From UMGS1696 sp045643285 (GTDB taxonomy: Bacteria > Bacillota > Clostridia > Oscillospirales > CAG-272): DNA of 64,000 bases. Shown in pieces: positions 56,364 through 62,731 of this stretch (its first letter is position 1; each line of letters opens with the position of its first letter). Location of the stretch: positions 92,131 to 156,130 of the forward strand of contig JAZUKN010000101.1 in NCBI GenBank assembly GCA_045643285.1. The letters run 5' to 3'. The notes beneath the pieces are model-generated. The model worked only from the letters and a program-made list of their open reading frames with translations. It searched no databases and was not told the DNA's origin. Made by a program: the position numbers and the translations under genes.

Positions 56364-57488
56364 TTATTCCGCTTCTACTCCGATACTTGCGACTATCGAG
56401 AGGACTTTGTCGAACTGAGCGAGCTCTTTCATCTCGTCGTATGGATAAGTCTGTAAGAATTCTTCCGGTTTGACTCCGTAAAGATCAGCCATAAATGCGA
56501 TCTTTCCATTGATCTCCGATTCTGTCACTTCCGCGTCAAGTGCCTTGACAAGCGAATAAATTACGAGGTTTTCCTTGACCGCTGCTTTGCAGTCGTTCAT
56601 GATGTCTTCGTCTGTCATGCCGTAAGTCTGCATAATGTATGTTTCATAGTCTACTCCGTTGTTTTCGGCATACTGTTCCTGAGTTTTACGGTTCAGATCA
56701 TAGATTTCCATGAGCGCCGCTTCCGGATATCCGATCACCTCGGAGTTTTCGACGACCTGTTCAAGTACCTGAAAGTTTGTTGCTCTGAGAACTGTATATG
56801 TCTTCTGATTCTGAACGACAGTACGTACAGAAGAGAGGAATTCTTCAACGGTGTCATAGTTGAAGGTGTTTTTTACGAAGAGGTCGTCGATTGTATCATA
56901 AGTGTAGGTTTCGATGTCCTCACCGAGGATGTAGTGGATGTTGAAAGCAAATGCGACGGGTTTTCCGGCGTTTTCGGGATCGTTCGGGAACGGATCGGGA
57001 TATGTCATTTCGGCAACGAACTGATCTCCTGCCTTGTGACCGATAAGAGCCGCACCGAAACCGGGTATCTGTCCGTTACCGTCTCCGGCAGTGATGATCT
57101 GGTTAAGTGCAGTGCCGCCGAACTGTTCATTTCCAACAGCTCCGGAGTAGTCGAGGTGGACTTTGTCGCCTTCAACTATTTCACGGTCTGTGATGTGTTC
57201 GTAATCCGAATAGTCGGAGAGGATGTTGTTCACATATCTTTCAAATTCTTCGTCTGTCAGCATGGGGTCTTCGCGTGTGACGGTAAGACCTTCGTACTGT
57301 CCGAGCTTGAGATATTTTGTCAGATCGGCAGTCATATAGTCGAAAGCGGTTTCTTCGGCGGTTTGGGACTGCTCGGTGTCGGTGTTTTCTGCGTTTGGAT
57401 TGTCTTTCTGCTCGTCGGTCGGCTTGCTGCACGCGACGAGAGAGAAGAGCATTACGAGAACGAGAAGAAGAGCGAGTATTTTTTTCAT
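56364..57488 (-). CDS. secreted trigger-factor-like peptidyl-prolyl isomerase lipoprotein
   Basis: The 374-residue protein combines a lipoprotein signal (KKILALLLVLVMLFSLVAC, Cys20) and an acidic linker with trigger-factor domains. These are an FKBP-type PPIase core (EGDKVHLDYSGAVGNEQFGG, about 104-123; IPGFGAALIGHKAGDQFVAE, about 138-157) and a helical C-terminal substrate-binding arm. The ribosome-binding GFRxGxxP signature of cytosolic trigger factor is absent. It should sit on the outer face of the membrane and help fold exported proteins, parallel to PrsA. Own terminator; a TATAAT box lies upstream on the minus strand without a convincing -35. Confidence 0.88.
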   Translation of the reverse strand: MKKILALLLVLVMLFSLVACSKPTDEQKDNPNAENTDTEQSQTAEETAFDYMTADLTKYLKLGQYEGLTVTREDPMLTDEEFERYVNNILSDYSDYEHITDREIVEGDKVHLDYSGAVGNEQFGGTALNQIITAGDGNGQIPGFGAALIGHKAGDQFVAEMTYPDPFPNDPENAGKPVAFAFNIHYILGEDIETYTYDTIDDLFVKNTFNYDTVEEFLSSVRTVVQNQKTYTVLRATNFQVLEQVVENSEVIGYPEAALMEIYDLNRKTQEQYAENNGVDYETYIMQTYGMTDEDIMNDCKAAVKENLVIYSLVKALDAEVTESEINGKIAFMADLYGVKPEEFLQTYPYDEMKELAQFDKVLSIVASIGVEAE

Positions 57489-57659
57489 TGATTCTGACCT
57501 CTTGTATTATCAAAATTTCAACTTCTATATTATAAAAAAGAATTATGACGAATTTTTGAACGAAAAGTGAGCAAAAAACGAAATTCGCCGATGAAGGTCT
57601 GCGTTTTCGCAAAAATCGCACTTACCTCACGGCTACGCACGAAATATATCTCTCATATA

Positions 57660-57692
57660 CCGTAGGGGAGGGGTTTCCCCTCCCGCCGAACG
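57660..57692 (-). repeat. 33-base hairpin module, inverted exact copy
   Basis: The reverse complement of this segment equals 52773-52805 at all 33 positions: CGTTCGGCGG, stem GAGGGG-AAA-CCCCTC, then CCCTACGG. A variant at 11508-11540 keeps the outer sequence but has stem GAGACC-AAT-GGTCTC. Confidence 0.75.
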
Positions 57693-57714
57693 ATCTGAAT
57701 ATATTTCACATAGG

Positions 57715-57908
57715 CGTAATATAAAAAAGGACTTACGTCGTTTTCGATTTCATCTATTTGTCCTACGCGGACGGCGGACAAGCGAGTTTACTTCGTAAAC
57801 TCAGCGAACGTCGCCTCCTTGTCAATCTACCCGCCAAAGAGGGGCAAGGACGCTGGCGCGTCAATTTCCCCTCTTTGGAATCTCCCCTTTGTCACAAAGA
57901 GAGTGCGA
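57715..57908 (-). repeat. hairpin-rich intergenic element, copy D, inverted half
   Basis: Read on the minus strand: CTTTGTGACAAAGGGGAGA, CCAAAGAGGGGAAATTGACG, GTCCTTGCCCCTCTTTGGCGG and TTGACAAGGAGGCG, then GAGTTTACGAAGTAAACTCG. These are the modules of copies A and B in the same order. Confidence 0.6.
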
Positions 57909-58245
57909 CGTTGAAGAGGATTTAACTCGTGAAGGTACAGCGCGCTGACGCTCATTACATAGTAAAACGTAATCGTTAATAAATGATAAGTTGTTCTTTT
58001 CATTTGCATTTACTATGTCACAAAGGGGTTCTTAGGGGGAATTGGACGAAGTCCCTTCCCCCTGAGCGCGGTGATTGACAAGAGCGTCGCGGTACGCTCT
58101 TGTCCGCCTGTCGCGCGTAGCGACAAAACCCGAATCCAAACGTGAGTTTTTGATAAATGTCCGCCTGTCCGCTCGCTTGTAAACAAGCAGGACATAAAGA
58201 TTATTTGAAACCGACGTACGTCGGGTTCTCCCTTAATTTTTTGTC
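57909..58245 (+). repeat. hairpin-rich intergenic element, copy D, centre and direct half
   Basis: 57909-57990 is the reverse-complement match to the centre of copy A. From 58007: TTTACTATGTCACAAAGGGG, GGACGAAGTCCCTTCCCCC, GCGGTGATTGACAAGAGCG, CGCTTGTAAACAAGCAGGACA and GAAACCGACGTACGTCGGGTTC. Together 57660-58245 is a near-full copy of the 10915-11600 element in the opposite orientation. No gene is supported between 57489 and 58301. Confidence 0.6.
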
Positions 58246-58263
58246 AAAGATTCCCTCTAAACA

Positions 58264-58301
58264 AAAAACTCTGCAATACCTTTCGGTACTGCAGAATTTT
58301 T
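58264..58301 (-). terminator. terminator of the ylxM-ffh-rpsP-khpA unit
   Basis: On the minus strand: AATTCTGCAGTACC, loop GAAA, GGTATTGCAGAGTTTTTTG; one base from the khpA stop. Confidence 0.9.
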
Positions 58302-58565
58302 TCATCTTATTTCGACAGAGACTTTTCTGTCAGAGATTTTTGCCGCCGCTTTTGTGACGGTGCGAAGTGCACGGGCTATTTTGCCGTGTTTCCCGATTAT
58401 CATACCCATGTCGCCCTCGGCAACGTGAAGAGTGAGAACTGTACCGTCCTCTTTTTCTTCCTCGGATACGGATACGGAATCCGGTTCGTCAACAATCGCG
58501 CGCGCCATATCGCTGAGCAGCTTGTTTATGTCAATGTCACGATATTCCGCGCTCTTGTTATCCAT
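58302..58565 (-). CDS. khpA: KH-domain RNA-binding protein KhpA
   Basis: KhpA is a small KH-domain RNA-binding protein (YlqC) that in other Firmicutes pairs with KhpB/Jag. The 87-residue protein has the RNA-contact loop GMIIGKHGKIARALRT (about 52-67) and the C-terminal strand KVSVEI. The ATG at 58565 is chosen because it gives the family length; an upstream frame extension runs back into rpsP. It lies 2 bases after the rpsP stop, the standard arrangement. Confidence 0.94.
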   Translation of the reverse strand: MDNKSAEYRDIDINKLLSDMARAIVDEPDSVSVSEEEKEDGTVLTLHVAEGDMGMIIGKHGKIARALRTVTKAAAKISDRKVSVEIR

Positions 58566-58567
58566 GC

Positions 58568-58813
58568 TTACTTCTCGATAACGCCGCTCTTTACGAGGAG
58601 AGCCTTTACGGTTTCTGTCGGCTGAGCGCCGTTCTTCAGCCAAGTCTTAGCCTTTTCAGCGTCAACTGTGATAACAGCCGGCTCCTTCATGGGGTCGTAT
58701 GTGCCGATTTCTTCTACGAATCTGCCGTTACGCGGGCTTCTTGCGTCTGCAACGACGATGCGGTAGAAAGGTGCTTTCTTTGCGCCGATTCTTCTGAGTC
58801 TGATCTTTACCAT
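58568..58813 (-). CDS. rpsP: 30S ribosomal protein S16
   Basis: An 81-residue ribosomal protein of the small subunit: VKIRLRRIGAKKAPFYRIVV at the N-terminus, ADARSPRNGRFVEEIGTYDP (residues 23-42) and AKTWLKNGAQPTETV (about 55), all diagnostic. A GGAGGAAAAAA site precedes the ATG. It lies 55 bases after ffh and directly ahead of khpA. Confidence 0.98.
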   Translation of the reverse strand: MVKIRLRRIGAKKAPFYRIVVADARSPRNGRFVEEIGTYDPMKEPAVITVDAEKAKTWLKNGAQPTETVKALLVKSGVIEK

Positions 58814-58868
58814 GGTTTTTTCCTCCGAAAAAATTATAAAATATTTTTTATCTAAAAACTCACTTCAG

Positions 58869-60215
58869 TTACATACCGAAAGGAATTTTCATTCGTTTTA
58901 ACATCTTTGCTCCGTTTTTGCCGGAGAACTGCTTGAGCATCTTGCTCATCTGCTCGAACTGCCGCATCAACCTGTTGACTTCCTCGACGGACGTTCCGCT
59001 GCCGAGTGCGATCCTCTTGCGGCGGGAACCGTTGATTATCGTCGGCTTGTCGCGTTCTTTTTTCGTCATCGAAAGGATTATAGCCTCTGTGCGCTTCAGT
59101 CCTTCCTCTGCGGCTTTTTCGTCGATCTTCGCACCCTTGAGCGCGCCGGAATTCATACCGGGTATCATCGCCGCGAGCTGGTCGATACCGCCCATTTTGC
59201 GTATCTGCCTGAGCTGATCAAGGTAATCGTCGAGCGTGAACGTGTTTTCTCTGAGCCGTTTTTCAAGCTCAGCCGCTTTCTTCTCGTCGACTGCCTGCTC
59301 TGCCTTTTCGATAAGCGTGAGAACGTCGCCCATTCCGAGGATACGGGACGCCATTCTGTCGGGGTAGAACGGCTCTATCGCGTCGAGCTTTTCGCCCACA
59401 CCTATGAACTTTATCGGCTTGCCGGTGACGTATCTGACCGACAGCGCCGCGCCGCCTCTTGTGTCGCCGTCGAGCTTTGAGAGAACAACGCCGGTGATGT
59501 CGAGTTTTTCGTTGAACGATTCCGCAACATTGACGGCGTCCTGACCGGTCATCGCGTCCACGACGAGCAGTATTTCTGTCGGATTTGCGACTTCCTTTAT
59601 CGAAACAAGCTCGTTCATCAGCACTTCGTCGACGTGAAGCCGACCCGCGGTGTCGATGATGACCATGTCATGTCCGTGCTTTGCGGCGTGGAGCATCGCC
59701 TGCTTCGTTATTTCAACGGGGTTGCCCTGTCCCATATCGAATACGGGAACTTCGAGCTGTCCGCCGACGACCTTGAGCTGATCAATGGCCGCCGGTCTGT
59801 AAACGTCGCACGCTACGAGAAGCGGACGCTTGCCTTGCTTCTTGTACATTCCGGCGAGCTTTGCGGAGTGCGTCGTTTTACCGGAACCCTGCAGACCTAC
59901 CATCATTACGACTGTCGGCGGCTTTGAGGAGATCACGAGCTTCGAGTTCGTCTCTCCCATCAGTTTTACAAGCTCTTCGTGAACGATTTTTATTATCTGC
60001 TGACCGGGGAGAAGACTTTCAAGCACTTCCGAACCGACCGCACGTTCCGTGACTGTTTTTATGAAGTCGCGGACGACCTTGAAGTTTACGTCGGCTTCGA
60101 GAAGTGCGAGCTTGACCTCTCGCATACCCTCTTTGACATCGGCTTCGGTCAGCTTGCCTTTGCTTCTAAACTTTTTGAATGCGTTTTCGAGTTTTTCAGA
60201 TAAGTTTCCGAACAT
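58869..60215 (-). CDS. ffh: signal recognition particle protein Ffh
   Basis: Ffh binds signal sequences and SRP RNA to target membrane and secreted proteins. The 448-residue protein has an N domain, the GTPase G domain with P-loop GLQGSGKTTHSAKLAG (about 107-122), DTAGRLHVDE (about 190) and LSKLDGDTRGGAALS (about 247), and a C-terminal M domain with the RNA-binding RRKRIALGSGTSVEEVNRLM (about 396-415). It follows ylxM, its usual neighbour. Confidence 0.98.
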   Translation of the reverse strand: MFGNLSEKLENAFKKFRSKGKLTEADVKEGMREVKLALLEADVNFKVVRDFIKTVTERAVGSEVLESLLPGQQIIKIVHEELVKLMGETNSKLVISSKPPTVVMMVGLQGSGKTTHSAKLAGMYKKQGKRPLLVACDVYRPAAIDQLKVVGGQLEVPVFDMGQGNPVEITKQAMLHAAKHGHDMVIIDTAGRLHVDEVLMNELVSIKEVANPTEILLVVDAMTGQDAVNVAESFNEKLDITGVVLSKLDGDTRGGAALSVRYVTGKPIKFIGVGEKLDAIEPFYPDRMASRILGMGDVLTLIEKAEQAVDEKKAAELEKRLRENTFTLDDYLDQLRQIRKMGGIDQLAAMIPGMNSGALKGAKIDEKAAEEGLKRTEAIILSMTKKERDKPTIINGSRRKRIALGSGTSVEEVNRLMRQFEQMSKMLKQFSGKNGAKMLKRMKIPFGM

Positions 60216-60233
60216 TGTGTGCTTTGCCTTTCT

Positions 60234-60584
60234 TTACGTATGCGTGTCGGGCTTTTCTTCCTCGTCTGTTCTGATTATCGCGCGGATGCCGTCGATCTCT
60301 GAGAGTATCCCGTCCCGTTTGTCCGAAGACTCTGCGAGAGAGGCTATCGAGTCGAGCTTTTCGGAGATCAGACGCATTTTTCGCGCCACTCCGAGCTTTT
60401 CTTCGAGCGAGTAGATCTCTTCTTCGGTCTTCTTTATCGAATCGCGCACGCCCTGACGGGAAATTCCGGTGATCTCGGATATTTCGGCGAGCGAGCAGTC
60501 GTCGTTGTAGTAATACTCGACTATCTCGCGCCGCCTGTCGCTGAGAAGTGCGCCGTAAACGTCGAGCAGAAGCGGGAATTTCAT
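60234..60584 (-). CDS. ylxM: YlxM-like helix-turn-helix protein
   Basis: The 116-residue protein is the YlxM/p13 family member usually encoded ahead of ffh and linked to SRP function. It has a sigma-70 region 4-like helix-turn-helix (DCSLAEISEITGISRQGVRD, about 29-48) and a coiled-coil tail. KFPLLLDVYGALLSDRRREI at the N-terminus is typical. The ATG at 60584 matches the family start, though no good ribosome binding site precedes it. It leads the ylxM-ffh-rpsP-khpA unit. Confidence 0.93.
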   Translation of the reverse strand: MKFPLLLDVYGALLSDRRREIVEYYYNDDCSLAEISEITGISRQGVRDSIKKTEEEIYSLEEKLGVARKMRLISEKLDSIASLAESSDKRDGILSEIDGIRAIIRTDEEEKPDTHT

Positions 60585-60617
60585 GTTTTTTTCAAAAATA
60601 ATGATCACCGCGCAATG

Positions 60618-60640
60618 CTGTAAAGTTATTTGCTTTACAG
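60618..60640. promoter_or_regulatory. perfect 8-bp palindrome at the start of the ylxM-ffh transcript
   Basis: CTGTAAAG, loop TTATTTG, CTTTACAG lies directly after the -10 box on the minus strand, covering the predicted transcription start. It is either a repressor site or a 5'-terminal RNA hairpin. Confidence 0.5.
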
Positions 60641-60669
60641 AGTATAACACACCGTCGTCTTTTTGTCAA
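60641..60669 (-). promoter_or_regulatory. promoter for ylxM-ffh-rpsP-khpA
   Basis: On the minus strand: TTGACA (60664-60669), a 17-base spacer and TATACT (60641-60646). Confidence 0.88.
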
Positions 60670-60745
60670 TAGAAAAAATAAAAAAACTTTTTTGTCTGCG
60701 GCAAAAGTGACAATTTTCACGCATTCTGTTTGTACATTCTGCGAA

Positions 60746-60775
60746 TTGCTTTTTAATGTTCAAGTGATATATAAT
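60746..60775 (+). promoter_or_regulatory. promoter for the small secreted protein gene
   Basis: TTGCTT (60746-60751), an 18-base spacer and TATAAT (60770-60775). Confidence 0.6.
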
Positions 60776-60813
60776 TACGGTGTGGGAAGAATCGGAAAGC
60801 GGAGGTGATCGGT

Positions 60814-61056
60814 GTGAAAAAAGCGGCGGCAGTCCTTATCGTTTTTGCGGTACTTTTTTCTTTTTTATCTGTTCCGATCGGTGCGGCAGCCGTGCGTGAC
60901 TATGCGACGGATCCGTCGGAAGAATCACGCGGACTTTTCGCAGATTCCGTCTATGACAGGGCATGGATAATGCTCGACAACATGGTTTTCAAGTTCTATT
61001 ATGAATTGAGAATAACGCTCAAACGCAGTATCATCTTTGCGAATATTGCGAATTGA
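60814..61056 (+). CDS. small secreted protein of unknown function
   Basis: The 80-residue protein begins with a clear signal peptide (KKAAAVLIVFAVLFSFLSVP, cleavage likely after GAAA). The mature peptide of about 55 residues holds VYDRAWIMLDNMVFKFYYEL and ends in a basic amphipathic segment (RITLKRSIIFANIAN). I do not recognise the family. The GTG at 60814 is chosen because GGAGGTGATC, an extended match to the 16S anti-Shine-Dalgarno, sits at 60801-60810; the GTG at 60805 overlaps it. It lies 69 bases upstream of the first SLH protein gene and could share its transcript. Confidence 0.65.
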   Translation: MKKAAAVLIVFAVLFSFLSVPIGAAAVRDYATDPSEESRGLFADSVYDRAWIMLDNMVFKFYYELRITLKRSIIFANIAN

Positions 61057-61125
61057 TACGTTCGCGGTATTCTCAAAAAAACACCAGATTATGTGAAAAA
61101 CACAATTTTTACGGAGGAAAAACAC

Positions 61126-62532
61126 ATGAAAAAATTCGTATCATTCATTCTTGTATGTGCTATGCTCACCGCTATGTTCATCATTCCGGTGAATGCTGCA
61201 AAAGATCCATTCGGAACTGTTGTTGAAGTTCCTTACACAAAGACAGCACCGTCGATGGAAGCAGCCGCTCCCGACGCATCGTGGGGCGATAAGATCATCA
61301 CGGTTGACAAAAACACGAAAAATGCCGGTCTTATCGACTATGTCAACAGCTATGCCAACAATACAGTCCCGAAGGTCAGAGACGATATAAAATTCGACCT
61401 CTACGCACGCTGGACCGACACCACACTTTATCTCTGCTTCGTTTCTCCCGATAAGGAAATAACAGGCGCTATGGACTGGTATGCAGGCGACGGTATCCAG
61501 ATGGTCGTTTACCCGGGAATCATGGACGTATCTTACTGCAACAATGTATCCTGCGGCTGGACAAACGAAAACGAATACTATGAATTTGACTGGACCGCAA
61601 CCGTAGACTTCGACGACGAATCCACAAGCACATCCATAAAAGCCGAAGACCGCGCGATCGTCTATATTGACGACAGAAACGTTTCTCTCGTTGTAAAATT
61701 CGAGATGCCCTTCAATGAGATCGGCTTCGGTAAAAAAGAAGTGATCGGCGACGGCACATACGTTTCCTTTGCAATGATCAGAGGCGATAAGTCTTTTGAA
61801 AACACCACGAACGTTGACGACGGAATGCTTGAATGGGGCGACTTCTACGACGCTCAGAAGGGTTGGGATCCGAGCGACGAATTAAGATACAACCGTTGCT
61901 GCAATATCCCGAGTACAACAACAGCGAACACATTCAAAATGGTAGGCAAGGGCGCAGGCGCGACAACACCGACACAGCAGGAGGATCCCACACCGCTCAA
62001 GGGCGCACCGTCCGTTTGGGCAGAGGCTGAAGTAAAGAAAGCGATCGAAGCAGGTCTTGTACCGGAGGCACTTCAGAATAACTACACAAGCGGTATCTCC
62101 CGTGCCAACCTTTCGAAGTGCCTCTCCGCTCTTCTTGATAAGGTTTACGGCAAAGCTCCCGAAAAGAACGACGCGAAGTTCAACGATACAACAGATGCAG
62201 ACGTTCTCAAGGCCGCTAACCTCGGTATCATCAACGGATACGATGTAGCAGGCGGAACAAAGGACTTCAAGCCGAATAACACACTGAAGAGAAGCGAAAT
62301 GTCAGCAATCATCAACCGTGTTGCAAAGCTCTGCGGCAAGACAGTTGAAGGCTTTGACAGCGAAGTTAAGTTCTCCGACACAGCATCTCACTGGTGCAAC
62401 AAGGAACTCGGCTGGCCTGTACACAACGGAATCGTCAAGGGAACAAGCGCAACGACGTTCTCTCCCGAAAACACTCTCACCGTTGAGCAGACGATCATGA
62501 TGATCTACAGAACATACACAGCTCTGAAATAA
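61126..62532 (+). CDS. secreted CBM9-like protein with SLH domains (first of a pair)
   Basis: The 468-residue protein has a signal peptide (VSFILVCAMLTAMFIIPVNA) and a CBM9-like sugar-binding domain (about 30-265) with IKFDLYARWTDTTLYLCFVS and GDGIQMVVYPGI. A short Gly/Thr/Pro linker precedes two to three SLH modules (VWAEAEVKKAIEAGLVPEAL, ANLGIINGYDVAGGTKDFKP, LGWPVHNGIVKGTSATTFSP). SLH modules bind pyruvylated wall polymers, so it is probably held on the cell surface and binds glycans. The ATG at 61126 follows GGAGG; an earlier ATG at 61093 is not supported. Codon use suggests high expression. Confidence 0.85.
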   Translation: MKKFVSFILVCAMLTAMFIIPVNAAKDPFGTVVEVPYTKTAPSMEAAAPDASWGDKIITVDKNTKNAGLIDYVNSYANNTVPKVRDDIKFDLYARWTDTTLYLCFVSPDKEITGAMDWYAGDGIQMVVYPGIMDVSYCNNVSCGWTNENEYYEFDWTATVDFDDESTSTSIKAEDRAIVYIDDRNVSLVVKFEMPFNEIGFGKKEVIGDGTYVSFAMIRGDKSFENTTNVDDGMLEWGDFYDAQKGWDPSDELRYNRCCNIPSTTTANTFKMVGKGAGATTPTQQEDPTPLKGAPSVWAEAEVKKAIEAGLVPEALQNNYTSGISRANLSKCLSALLDKVYGKAPEKNDAKFNDTTDADVLKAANLGIINGYDVAGGTKDFKPNNTLKRSEMSAIINRVAKLCGKTVEGFDSEVKFSDTASHWCNKELGWPVHNGIVKGTSATTFSPENTLTVEQTIMMIYRTYTALK

Positions 62533-62547
62533 GTCTTATACAAGTGA

Positions 62548-62584
62548 AAAGTCCCGTCTGAAATATGACGGGACTTTCTTTTTT
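62548..62584 (+). terminator. terminator after the first CBM9-SLH gene
   Basis: AAAGTCCCGTC and GACGGGACTTT arms around an 8-base loop, then CTTTTTT. Confidence 0.9.
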
Positions 62585-62633
62585 GCACAAAACTTTATCA
62601 TTTTTTTTGTTTGTTTTACCACCATGAAAACTC

Positions 62634-62662
62634 TTGAAAAAACTTTGGTTGTAGTGTAGAAT
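62634..62662 (+). promoter_or_regulatory. promoter for the second CBM9-SLH gene
   Basis: TTGAAA (62634-62639), a 17-base spacer and TAGAAT (62657-62662). Confidence 0.75.
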
Positions 62663-62731
62663 TAACCTGTAGTTGAATGATATTCAACACAATCTTTATC
62701 ATTACGGTTTATCCGTAACACGGAGGGAAAA

